From the NCBI GenBank assembly GCA_035627835.1, contig DASPKX010000095.1, positions 1-27,126 on the forward strand: a DNA stretch of 27,126 bases, given 5' to 3'. Every line of letters starts with the position of its first letter. Within the stretch, counting starts at the first letter, position 1. Under the pieces are notes generated by a model that ran no database searches, had not been told where the DNA came from, and saw only the letters and a program-made list of their open reading frames with translations. A program made the position numbers and the translations under genes. Positions 1 to 8,105 of this stretch are shown here, piece after piece. The stretch comes from DASPKX01 sp035627835. GTDB taxonomy: Bacteria > Verrucomicrobiota > Verrucomicrobiia > Limisphaerales > SXQI01.

Positions 1-31
1 CTTAAGCGAACGGGGGCATTTCTAGAGCTTT

Positions 32-195
32 AGAAGCCGTCTCACAAGTACCCAAGCAGCGTCTTGCGGGTCTTTTGGCCGGATGCTTCGTTGCTCCTCA
101 GTCGCAGATCCATGCGGATATGCTCCTTCGTCGCGCCTCGCCTCCAGCCAAAATCCCTCGCAATCCACTTACTGGTTATTTATGAGACGGCTTCT
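32..195. repeat. MITE-like element with 13-bp inverted ends
   Basis: AGAAGCCGTCTCA at 32-44 is the exact reverse complement of TGAGACGGCTTCT at 183-195. The match continues inward imperfectly (GGTACTTG against GGTTATTTA on the same strand). The interior also shows weak mirror symmetry: TTTTGGCCGGATGCTTCGTT near 74-93 faces CCTCCAGCCAAAATCCCTCG near 140-160. No coding frame fills it, and I see no clear target-site duplication. I read it as a small non-autonomous palindromic element. Its transposase, if any, is not in the window. Confidence 0.55.
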
Positions 196-261
196 GGTGT
201 GTAAAAGCATGTAAAAGTGTGTATTTCCGAAACCCCGGGAGGAATTGGCGCGGGTGGAGAA

Positions 262-395
262 GGACGCCCGGTCGGGGAGCGGGGCTACCATGGTCGAGGG
301 AAGAAGGACGCCCGGTCAGGGGACCGGGCCTACCATCTGTCGAGGGAGGCAGGACGCCCCCTCGCGGAGCGGGGCTACCATCGGCAGGAAGCCGG
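262..395. repeat. Three tandem ~45-bp palindromic units
   Basis: Units begin with GGACGCCC at 262, 306 and 352, so the spacing is 44 and 46 bp. Each ends in GGGCCTACCAT or GGGGCTACCAT followed by a purine-rich linker. Unit 2 holds a perfect 7-bp stem, CCCGGTC / GACCGGG, with a 4-base loop; the stem is degraded in units 1 and 3. A related single unit lies inverted near 9144-9173 (ATGGTAGGCGAGGTTCCC, then GACGGGGCGTC). It looks like a dispersed intergenic hairpin repeat, not a coding region. Confidence 0.65.
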
Positions 396-458
396 TGATT
401 TGCGGCGACCAGCGCGGATGGAGAGCAAAGGGTTGATTTAGGCAGCCACACATTTGAA

Positions 459-519
459 ATATAACTTTAGAAGACATGTATCCAACTAACGGATTACATG
501 TCAACTGTCGTAGTTATAT
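459..519. promoter_or_regulatory. AT-rich nested dyad upstream of the haem protein gene
   Basis: Two perfect 8-bp inverted repeats are nested: ATATAACT (459-466) pairs with AGTTATAT (512-519), and GACATGTA (473-480) pairs with TACATGTC (495-502). The stretch is much more AT-rich than its surroundings and ends about 70 bases before the ATG at 589. It could be an operator or an mRNA leader hairpin. The role is inferred from position and symmetry only. Confidence 0.4.
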
Positions 520-588
520 GGCTTAAGATCTAGCCTGATTTGGTTCCTGTTGTCGCGCCTGTCGCGGCATGGCAGGGTGAGCTGCTCC

Positions 589-3500
589 ATGAAACGATTT
601 GCTCCATTGCTGGCAGCCCTCGTGTGCGCAAATGCCGCAGCGGCTCAGTTCAAGGTGAACAACAAGACGTTTGTTGTTCCGGAGGGGTTCACGGTGGAAC
701 TGGCGGCGAGAGCGCCCTTGGTGGATCGGCCGATGATGGGTGACTTCGACGAACTCGGCCGACTCTACGTCTGCGATTCGTCAGGCAGGAATGATCGTGT
801 CGAAAAGCAGCTCGCGGAGAAACCGCACCGGATCGTGCGCCTGGAGGACACGAATGGGGACGGGGTTTTCGACAAGAGCGTTGTCTTCGCGGACAAGATG
901 ATGTTCCCGGAAGGGGCGTTGTTCTACCGAGGGTCGCTCTACGTTTCCGCTCCGCCGAGCATTTGGAAGCTGACAGACACGGACGCGGACGGGGTGGCAG
1001 ACAAACGCGAGGAATGGATGCAGGGGCAAACACTCACGGGCTGCGCGAACGATCTGCACGGCCCGTATTTGGGGCCGGATGGTTGGATATATTGGGCGAA
1101 GGGCGCTTTCGCGGAGCAACGGCACACATTGCCCAGCGGGAAGGAATTGAAAACCCGAGCGGCCCATATTTTCCGCCGACGCCCGGAAGGGGGCGCCATT
1201 GAACCGGTGATGACCGGCGGCATGGACAACCCGGTCGAAGTGGCTTTCAGCAAAACCGGGGAGCGTTTTTTTACGACAACATTTTTCCAGCATCCTGGGG
1301 GCGGGCAACGGGACGGCATCATCCACGCGATTTACGGTGGTGTGTATGGGAAACCCAATGACGCTGTGAACGGCCACCCGCGCACGGGCGAACTGATGCC
1401 AGTGCTTACGCATCTCGGCCCCGCCGCGCCGAGCGGTTTGATGCGTTACGACTCGACTGCGTTGGGCGAAGATTTCCAAGACAACCTTTTCGCGGCGCTT
1501 TTCAATCTGCGAAAGGTCTCCCGCCACAAACTCATTGCGTTCGGCGCGAGCTTCAAAACCGAAGACTCGGATTTCCTCACTTGCGACGATCCAGATTTTC
1601 ATCCGACAGATGTGATGCAGGATGCAGACGGATCGCTGCTCATCATCGACACGGGTGGTTGGTACAAGATCTGTTGCCCAACTTCCCAACTCGCGAAGCC
1701 GGACGTGCTGGGCGCCATCTACCGAGTTCGCCGCGCTGGAGCGCCGAAGATTGAGGATCCTCGGGGCGACAAACTGCCCCCGATTGTGTGGCGCGGACTT
1801 GACGCGCCACCGCTTCCGGAAGTCATTCGTCGCTTGAACGATCCTCGCCCCGCGGTCGTGGAGAAAACGATCGAAGCTCTCAGCGCGGGCAATGACCTAA
1901 GAAGCGTCAGCCTCCTCCAGCTTGCTTTCGGCTCGGAGTTCCCGAAGGTCCGCCGCAACGCGATCTGGGCTCTCACCCGCAACACGCACAGTTCCGCGCG
2001 GGAAGCTGTCCGTGCTGGGTTGAACGACTCGGATGAATCGGTGCGAGCCGCAGCCACTCATTCGGTGAGCGTTTGGCGTGATAAAAACGCGGTTTACAAG
2101 CTGACGACTCTTCTGCCGAAGGGTTCACCAGCCGTTCGCCGCGCGACCGCGGAAGCTCTTGGGCGTCTCGGGAGCAGCCAGGGAATTGAGGCTCTGTTCC
2201 TAGCGCTGGATCCTGCAAAGGGATTCGACAAACTCGATCGCGCCCTTGAGCACTCAATCATCTACGCGCTGATCGAGATCGGTGATTCCAAAGCCCTCCT
2301 CCCTCGCCTGGGCAAAGGGAACTCTCACCAGCAACGCGCAGCGCTCATTGCTCTTGATCAGATGGAAGGCAGACCCTTGCCTGCGTCTGCCGTGGTGCCG
2401 CTACTCTCCTCGAACGACGAAATCGTGAGGGAGACGGCGCACTGGATCACGAGTGGACGCCCTGAATGGGGCGACGCCGTCAGCGGCTATCTGGCGGAAA
2501 AGCTTAGTCAGCCCAGCCTGACTGAGACTGAGTTGAAAGCCCTGGAATCGGATTTGGCGCAGTTCGCGAAGTCGGCTTCAGTTCAAGAGCTGCTCGCCCG
2601 CACGGCAGCCAGCGCGAATGAATCGGGGTCGATTGCGTTAAGAGCGATGGCCAAGTCGGGCATCAAAGAGTTGCCTGAACCCTGGGCCAAAGCCATTCGT
2701 GCCGGGCTTGAAAGTGGCAACGCCGAAAGCCGCGCCGCAGCCCTTCAGGCCGCGCGGGCGTTCAACGGTTCGAAGCAACACGTTCAGGAGATTCAGTCTG
2801 CGCTGATTGCGATTGCGAAGGATCCGCAGCAACAACCCCAAACGCGCCTCGACGCCCTCTCCGCGCTTCCGGGGAAATTGCCGGAGCTGGATAAGGAGAC
2901 GTTTGAGTTCCTGCTTTCGAAGGTTGGGGCCAGCGAAGCGGTCTCGGTTCGCACGAGCGCTGCCGGGGCGTTGGCACGAAGCAAACTTTCGGGGGAGCAG
3001 TTGCTCAGGCTGGCGACCGCCATGCCGGGGGCTGGGCCGATGGAAACGATTCGGCTCCTGGATGCTTATGAAGGAGGTGGAGACGAGAAGGTGGGCCTGC
3101 AGCTTGCGTCCTCGTTAAAACAGTCGCGGAGCGTGAGCGCGCTTCCACCAGCCATGCTCAAGGCGAAGCTGGCGAAGTTCCCAACGACGGTGCAGGTGGA
3201 GGTTACAAACATCATTCGAGCCATCAACAAAGATGCGGAGCAGCAGCACGAGCATTTGGAGAAATTGCTGTTGGAAGTGAAGGGTGGGGACATTCGGCGC
3301 GGGCAGGCGATCTTCAACAGCCCGCAGGCTGCGTGCTCCAGTTGCCATGCGATGGGTTATCTGGGCGGGACAGTGGGGCCGGATCTTACCAGCATTGGCA
3401 CGGTGCGGACGGAGCGCGATCTTCTGGAATCGATTGTGTATCCAAGCGCCAGCTTCGTTCGAAGCTACGAGCCAATGACTGTAACCACTAAAAATGGGGA

Positions 3501-3714
3501 TGAATTCTCGGGCGTGTTGCGCAAAGACAGCGCCGACGAAGTCATTTTGGCCACCGGCCCTACGACAGAGGCCCGGATTGCTCGAGCTGACATTGCCGAG
3601 ATGATCCCCGGCTCGATATCGACCATGCCGCAAGGCCTTGATCAGCAACTCACGCGGGACGAATTGGCTGATCTGTTGGCGTTTCTGAAGAACACAAAAT
3701 GGGGGGCACAGTAG
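589..3714 (+). CDS. Secreted PVC-type beta-propeller/HEAT/cytochrome c protein
   Basis: The 1041-residue protein begins with a Sec signal peptide (MKRFAPLLAALVCANAAAAQ), so I chose ATG 589 over the in-frame TTG at 550. Residues ~20-390 resemble the propeller-like N-terminal domain of membrane-bound dehydrogenases of Planctomycetes and Verrucomicrobia, with calcium-loop-like runs such as DTNGDGVFD and DTDADGVAD. Residues ~400-830 are helical HEAT-like repeats. The C-terminus is a cytochrome c domain with one haem site, C916-S-S-C919-H920, and a likely distal Met at 1013 (STMPQGL). The family is usually called PVC-type haem-binding CxxCH protein. It probably acts as a periplasmic oxidoreductase on sugars or alcohols, but no substrate is known. 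It stands alone, with the tandem repeat block immediately downstream. Confidence 0.9.
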   Translation: MKRFAPLLAALVCANAAAAQFKVNNKTFVVPEGFTVELAARAPLVDRPMMGDFDELGRLYVCDSSGRNDRVEKQLAEKPHRIVRLEDTNGDGVFDKSVVFADKMMFPEGALFYRGSLYVSAPPSIWKLTDTDADGVADKREEWMQGQTLTGCANDLHGPYLGPDGWIYWAKGAFAEQRHTLPSGKELKTRAAHIFRRRPEGGAIEPVMTGGMDNPVEVAFSKTGERFFTTTFFQHPGGGQRDGIIHAIYGGVYGKPNDAVNGHPRTGELMPVLTHLGPAAPSGLMRYDSTALGEDFQDNLFAALFNLRKVSRHKLIAFGASFKTEDSDFLTCDDPDFHPTDVMQDADGSLLIIDTGGWYKICCPTSQLAKPDVLGAIYRVRRAGAPKIEDPRGDKLPPIVWRGLDAPPLPEVIRRLNDPRPAVVEKTIEALSAGNDLRSVSLLQLAFGSEFPKVRRNAIWALTRNTHSSAREAVRAGLNDSDESVRAAATHSVSVWRDKNAVYKLTTLLPKGSPAVRRATAEALGRLGSSQGIEALFLALDPAKGFDKLDRALEHSIIYALIEIGDSKALLPRLGKGNSHQQRAALIALDQMEGRPLPASAVVPLLSSNDEIVRETAHWITSGRPEWGDAVSGYLAEKLSQPSLTETELKALESDLAQFAKSASVQELLARTAASANESGSIALRAMAKSGIKELPEPWAKAIRAGLESGNAESRAAALQAARAFNGSKQHVQEIQSALIAIAKDPQQQPQTRLDALSALPGKLPELDKETFEFLLSKVGASEAVSVRTSAAGALARSKLSGEQLLRLATAMPGAGPMETIRLLDAYEGGGDEKVGLQLASSLKQSRSVSALPPAMLKAKLAKFPTTVQVEVTNIIRAINKDAEQQHEHLEKLLLEVKGGDIRRGQAIFNSPQAACSSCHAMGYLGGTVGPDLTSIGTVRTERDLLESIVYPSASFVRSYEPMTVTTKNGDEFSGVLRKDSADEVILATGPTTEARIARADIAEMIPGSISTMPQGLDQQLTRDELADLLAFLKNTKWGAQ

Positions 3715-3717
3715 GGG

Positions 3718-4490
3718 GAAGACTTTTTTCCCGCGGAAGCGCGGAGACGCGGCGAGGAGAAAAATTCACGGGAGAACCGAAGGGAGCTGAAGATAGACAG
3801 TGTCGGCTGACTACTCCCTGGTGGCTCATTTGTCATTCTCTTCTCTGCGCCTCGGCGTCTCAGCGGGAAATCCTGTTTTCGTGCCACGTCGGGGGCGCGG
3901 TAGCCAATCGTTCGGTTGAAGACATTTTTCCCGCGGAGGCGCGGAGAGGCGGAGAAGAACCGGAAAGGAGATTTATATCGGATTGGGCGGTGGAAAGAGG
4001 GGATGGATCCGCAGGCAGCACCAAACACCTCATTTACCTTCTCTCCTCTGCGTCTCGGCGTCTCAGCGGGAATCCTGTTTTCGCCGCACGTCGGGGGCGC
4101 GGTAGGCAGTCGTTCGGATTGAAGACATTTTTCCCGCGGAGGCGCGGAGAGGCGGAGAAGAATCGGAAAGGAGATTTATATCGGATGGGCGGCGGGATGA
4201 GGGGGTGGATCCGCAGGCAGCACCAAACACCTCATTTACCTTCTCTCCTTTGCGTCCCGGCCTCTCTGCGGGAAAACCCGTTTTCGCCCCCACGCCGGGC
4301 GCGGTAGGCAATCGTTCGGATTGAAGACATTTTTCCCGCGGAGGCGCGGAGAGACGGAGAGGAATCGGAAAGGAAATTTGTATCGGATTGGGCGGTGGGG
4401 AGAGGGGATGGATCTGCAGCCAGCGCCCATCGCCTCGTTTCTCTCCTCCTCTGCGTCTTGGCGTCTCTGCGGGAAATCCTGTTTTCGCTC
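3718..4490. repeat. Four tandem ~200-bp repeats with palindromic arms
   Basis: Copies begin with GAAGACATTTTTCCCGCGGA or a close variant at 3718, 3918, 4121 and 4323, giving periods of 200, 203 and 202 bp. Each copy has a left arm rich in GCGGAGGCGCGGAG and a right arm such as CTCTGCGTCTCGGCGTCTC, roughly reverse complements, so every unit can fold back. Copies 2 and 3 share an almost unchanged middle (GGATCCGCAGGCAGCACCAA and onward), suggesting recent duplication. Copy 4 stops after CCTGTTTTCGC without the GTCGGGGGCGCGGTAG spacer. The periods are not all multiples of three and no frame runs through all copies, so the block is not coding. It fills the gap between the haem protein and the binding-protein gene. 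Confidence 0.85.
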
Positions 4491-4544
4491 GTTCTTTCAG
4501 CTTTGCGAATGCTCTTACGCTGGTTAATCATCTGCGCACCACAA

Positions 4545-5564
4545 ATGAAACGGCTATTTCTCCTGGCGATGGCTTTTCTGTTGGTCGGTCTGACCGGCTG
4601 CAACCAATCTCCGTCCACGCCAACCTCAGGCGGGACCAACAACTCGGGCGGGAAGAAACTCACCATCGGCGTGAACTTCGAAACGCTTCAAACGGAATAC
4701 TGGGTCGCTGGATTCGACGCGATCGTCGCCGAACTGAAGAAGCGCAACATCGACGTTGTGGAAGCGATCTCTGACAGCGATTCAAACCGGCAGCTTCAAC
4801 AGATCCGCACTTTCATCACGCGCAAGGTCGATGGGATCATTATGGTGCCGAAGGATGCCAAGACCTGCATCCCTGCGATCAAAGCAGCGAATGAAGCGGG
4901 CATTCCGATTGTGCTCTTTAATCGGCCTGTGGCCGAAGTGGAAGGAATCAAAACGACTGCTGTCGTTGCAGATAATCGCAAGCTGACGCGCGAGACAGTG
5001 GAGTTCATGATCGGCGAGGCGAAGAAGTCCGGCCGCAAGCACAAGGCGATGGTTATCGTCGGTGACTTGGGTGACATGAACGCAATCGGCCGCAAGGAAG
5101 GCTTTTACGACGCAGTGAAGGGGAATGAGTCCATCATCGAAGTTGTTGCGGAAGTGCCTTCAGAGTGGAACCAGGAAAAAGCCCGCGCTGGTGTGGTGAA
5201 CGCGCTCCAGGCGAATCCGGACATCTCGTTCATTTTCACCTCATCCGACTTTCTGTTCCCCTCGATTGTCGCCGCGCTCAAATCGGCCAACAAATACCAC
5301 AAGATTGGGCAGCCGAATCACGTGATCCTGGGCGGCTTCGACGGTGATGCCACGGCTTATCAAATGCTCGTGGATGGCTACCTGGATGCGACTGGCGTGC
5401 AGGATGTTTATTTCGAAGCGGAGCAATCGGTAGGCGCAGTCGTGGACATGATTGAGAAGAAGCAGCAGCCTCCGGCGCTGATTCTCGATCCGGGTTTTGT
5501 GATTCATCAGGGGAACCTGCAGGAAAAGAAGGCGCGCATGTGGGGCGCAAATGTGAAGAAGTGA
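4545..5564 (+). CDS. Sugar ABC transporter substrate-binding lipoprotein
   Basis: The 339-residue product is a periplasmic binding protein of the ribose/galactose (RbsB, PBP type I) class, which captures a sugar and delivers it to the permeases encoded next. ATG 4545 is chosen because it gives a lipoprotein signal, MKRLFLLAMAFLLVGLTGC, with lipobox LTGC and Cys19 as the lipidated residue. The longer open frame from 4395 would only add repeat DNA. A Ser/Gly/Thr-rich linker follows, then the two-lobed fold, with LTIGVNFETLQTEYW at the first strand, VDGIIMVPKDA for the ligand cleft, and HVILGGFDGDATAYQMLVDG in the second lobe. No Shine-Dalgarno is obvious. The sugar cannot be told from the sequence, and no kinase or isomerase gene lies nearby. 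Confidence 0.9.
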   Translation: MKRLFLLAMAFLLVGLTGCNQSPSTPTSGGTNNSGGKKLTIGVNFETLQTEYWVAGFDAIVAELKKRNIDVVEAISDSDSNRQLQQIRTFITRKVDGIIMVPKDAKTCIPAIKAANEAGIPIVLFNRPVAEVEGIKTTAVVADNRKLTRETVEFMIGEAKKSGRKHKAMVIVGDLGDMNAIGRKEGFYDAVKGNESIIEVVAEVPSEWNQEKARAGVVNALQANPDISFIFTSSDFLFPSIVAALKSANKYHKIGQPNHVILGGFDGDATAYQMLVDGYLDATGVQDVYFEAEQSVGAVVDMIEKKQQPPALILDPGFVIHQGNLQEKKARMWGANVKK

Positions 5565-5583
5565 CGGTTGCCTGCCGGAACTT

Positions 5584-6576
5584 GTGACCGCTGTTGCCGC
5601 AGAAGCTGAGAGCCCACGATCCGCTGGTTGGCTGCGCCAATTTCTCCGCTCCGAATACGTCGCGCTCGCCCTCTGCGTGATCTACGCCGCTGCGGTCGCG
5701 CCGTTCGCCCCCGGTTTCCTGAGCTGGGGCAACGCCCAGACCATTGTCGCGTATCTCCTGCCGATTCTGGTCGTCTCAGTGGGGATGACGCTTGCGTTGA
5801 TCATCGGCGGGATCGATTTGTCCGTCACCTCTATTATCGCGCTCGCGAGTGTGGTCGGAGCAAAGGTGATGACGGCGGAAGGGGGGTGGCTGGCAGGCAA
5901 TGCGCTCGCTGTTCCGGCTGCCATCGCGGCCATGCTCCTTGTCGGGTTGGTGGTCGGAGCCTTTAACGGGGTGGCGATTGTGGTCTGCAGAATTCCGGCA
6001 TTTATGGCGACGCTCACCACAATGATGCTCCTGAGTGGAACGGCCATTTGGTCAACGCAATCGCAGAAAATCAGCTCACTTCCGCCAGGCTTCACGATCA
6101 TTTCGAGACAGCTTTGGATCGCTGTTGTTATCGCCGGGGCTGCCACGTGGCTCGCGCACTATTTGCTTTCGAAGACGATTTATGGGCGTTGGCTGTATGC
6201 CATTGGCCATAACAGCAAAGCGGCCTACATCTCAGGCGTGCCGGTGCCGAAGATGACTTTCTTGACTTATGTGGCGACGGGCCTGTTTGCTGGGATTTCC
6301 GCGATACTGTTCACAGCCGCTCTCGAAACCGGCAACCCCGAGATGGCGCGTGACAACTTGCTGGATGTGATTGGCGCGGTGGTGATCGGGGGCGCGAGTT
6401 TGCAAGGGGGGAAAGGCCGCGCGCTGGGCACGGTGTTTGGAGTGCTGTTTCTCGCCCTTGTGGACAACAGCCTGAACCTCATCGGGCTCACGTTTTACAC
6501 CATCACGATGGTTAAGGGCGCGCTCATTCTGGCTGCGGCTCTGCTGGATGTGCTCCGCGCAAAACGCCTCGCATGA
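5584..6576 (+). CDS. Sugar ABC transporter permease (RbsC-like), first of two
   Basis: The 330-residue inner-membrane protein belongs to the branched-chain/ribose permease family that forms the channel of CUT2 importers. It shows eight or more hydrophobic segments, the conserved GGIDLSVTSIIALASV near residue 77, the coupling loop GRWLYAIGHNSKAAYISGV near 200, and VIGGASLQGGKGRALGTVFG near 265. GTG 5584 is the likely start, 19 bases after the binding-protein stop; no ATG gives a comparable N-terminus. Its stop overlaps the next start as ATGA (6573-6576), implying translational coupling. With the second permease at 8092 it probably forms a heterodimer. Confidence 0.9.
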   Translation: MTAVAAEAESPRSAGWLRQFLRSEYVALALCVIYAAAVAPFAPGFLSWGNAQTIVAYLLPILVVSVGMTLALIIGGIDLSVTSIIALASVVGAKVMTAEGGWLAGNALAVPAAIAAMLLVGLVVGAFNGVAIVVCRIPAFMATLTTMMLLSGTAIWSTQSQKISSLPPGFTIISRQLWIAVVIAGAATWLAHYLLSKTIYGRWLYAIGHNSKAAYISGVPVPKMTFLTYVATGLFAGISAILFTAALETGNPEMARDNLLDVIGAVVIGGASLQGGKGRALGTVFGVLFLALVDNSLNLIGLTFYTITMVKGALILAAALLDVLRAKRLA

Positions 6577-8105
6577 GTGACGCCGGCGAAATCCTCAGGT
6601 TCGAAAATATCAGCCGGAGTTTCTTCGGCGTGAGCGCCTTGCGCAACGTCACCTTCACGGCGCGCCAAGGTAAAACGCTTGGCCTCGTGGGTGAAAATGG
6701 CGCTGGCAAATCGACCTTGATGAACCTTTTGGGCGGGGTGCTCCGCCCAGACTCCGGCACGATGCTGCTCGCAGGCCAACCCCACGCGCCGACGTCGCCG
6801 CGGGACGCTGAAAGAGCGGGCATCGCCTTCATTCATCAGGAACTCAACCTGTTCCCGAACCTAACGATTGCCGAGAACATTTTCATTCGCCGTTTTCCGC
6901 GCAGGGCGGCGTGGAACCCGTTCATTCGTTGGAAAGAGATGCGCGAGCGCACGCGGGAACTGCTCAAGGAACTCTCGCTTGATCATCATCCAGACACTCC
7001 GGTGGAGCGGCTCTCAGCGGGCGAGCGGCAGTTGGTGGAAATTGCCAAGGCCCTCAACATCCAGGCGCGCCTCATTATTTTTGATGAGCCCACCACCTCG
7101 CTTACGGCCCGCGAGACCGACCGCTTGTTTAAGATCATGCGCTCTTTGCGCGAGCGCGGGGTCTCGATGTTCTACATCTCGCACAACCTTGAGCACGTGC
7201 TTTCGCTTTGCGATGACATCGTCGTGCTGCGCGATGGAGAGGTGGTTGGCTCCGGTCCCCGTGAACATTTCACCATCGGGAAAATGGTGTCGCAGATGGT
7301 TGGCCGCGAGATTTCTCAATTCTTTCCGCCGCCCATTGCTGCTCCTCGGGCGGAGCGTGTGCTTGAGGTGCGCGGAGTTTCGCAGCCGAATGTCGCGCGT
7401 GACATTTCCCTCGAGATTCGCGCGGGTGAGACGGTCGGCATTTCCGGCCTCATGGGCTCCGGCCGCTCAGAACTCGCGCGGATCCTCTTTGGCCTGGACC
7501 CTCTGGCCCGCGGCGAGATTCTCCTGGATGGCCAACCAATCACGCATCTCACATCCGCGGAACGCATTAGACGGGGCTTGGCGTTTCTGACGGAAGACCG
7601 GCGCTCCGAAGGCTTGTGCATGGATGCCAGCATTGCGGATAACTCGATCCTGGTTGCGCTTCGGCAGTTCGCGCGCACTGCCACCGGCCGCCTGGACGCT
7701 CGCGCCGCAAGCGCCGCAGTTCGGGGCACCCGCGAGGAAGTGAAGTTAACCGCCAAAGCAAGTGACGACCAGCCGGTGCGGACCCTCTCCGGTGGCAACC
7801 AGCAAAAAGTGGTCTTCGCCAAATGGCTGATGAACCAGCCGAAGCTGCTGATCCTTGACGAGCCGACGCGCGGCGTGGACGTCGGCGCCAAATACGAAAT
7901 TTACCGGCTCATTCGCGAACTCACCGCACGGGGCGCGGGCGTGCTCATGATCTCGTCGGAGATCGAGGAGCTGCTCGGGATGTGCGATCGCATCCTCGTC
8001 ATGAGCCAAGGGGCCATCCGCCGATCGTTCGACTCGGCTGAGTTCAATCGCGAGCAGATCCTGCAAGCGGCGATTCATAAACAGGAGGCGCATGAACGGG
8101 GGTGA
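6573..8105 (+). CDS. Sugar ABC transporter double ATPase (RbsA/MglA-like)
   Basis: The 510-residue protein is a fusion of two ABC ATPase domains, as usual for CUT2 sugar importers. Domain 1 has Walker A GENGAGKST (residues 40-48), signature LSAGERQLVEIAKAL (~148) and Walker B LIIFDEPTTSL. Domain 2 has the altered Walker A GLMGSGRSEL typical of this family, signature LSGGNQQKVVFAKWL starting at residue 405, and LLILDEPTRGVDVGAKYEIY. It powers import through the flanking permeases from the cytoplasmic face. It starts within the stop of the first permease (4-base overlap), and its own end overlaps the second permease by 14 bases. Confidence 0.95.
   Translation: MSDAGEILRFENISRSFFGVSALRNVTFTARQGKTLGLVGENGAGKSTLMNLLGGVLRPDSGTMLLAGQPHAPTSPRDAERAGIAFIHQELNLFPNLTIAENIFIRRFPRRAAWNPFIRWKEMRERTRELLKELSLDHHPDTPVERLSAGERQLVEIAKALNIQARLIIFDEPTTSLTARETDRLFKIMRSLRERGVSMFYISHNLEHVLSLCDDIVVLRDGEVVGSGPREHFTIGKMVSQMVGREISQFFPPPIAAPRAERVLEVRGVSQPNVARDISLEIRAGETVGISGLMGSGRSELARILFGLDPLARGEILLDGQPITHLTSAERIRRGLAFLTEDRRSEGLCMDASIADNSILVALRQFARTATGRLDARAASAAVRGTREEVKLTAKASDDQPVRTLSGGNQQKVVFAKWLMNQPKLLILDEPTRGVDVGAKYEIYRLIRELTARGAGVLMISSEIEELLGMCDRILVMSQGAIRRSFDSAEFNREQILQAAIHKQEAHERG
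8083..8088 (+). promoter_or_regulatory. Strong ribosome binding site inside the ATPase gene
   Basis: AGGAGG lies 3 bases before ATG 8092 and is still within the end of the ATPase coding sequence. It fixes the second permease start and is one of the few strong Shine-Dalgarno sites in the window. Confidence 0.75.

Larger units (their letters stand above)
1..588. other. 5' non-coding region of the window
   Basis: No convincing protein gene is present here on either strand; the short open frames translate repeat DNA. The stretch contains a MITE-like element with inverted ends (32-195), three tandem ~45 bp palindromic units (262-395) and an AT-rich nested dyad (459-519), described separately. The rest, including the duplicated GTAAAAG around 200-220, shows nothing I can name. 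It forms the upstream region of the haem protein gene starting at 589. Confidence 0.6.

Noticed and set aside
781..1689. A 302-codon minus-strand frame inside the haem protein gene
   Set aside because: It is a shadow of the plus-strand gene in GC-rich DNA. No domain is recognisable and the plus-strand protein has clear motifs.
3699..4527. Frames of 60-200 codons across the four tandem repeats
   Set aside because: The 200/203/202-base periods shift the frame between copies and the peptides are low-complexity translations of palindromes.
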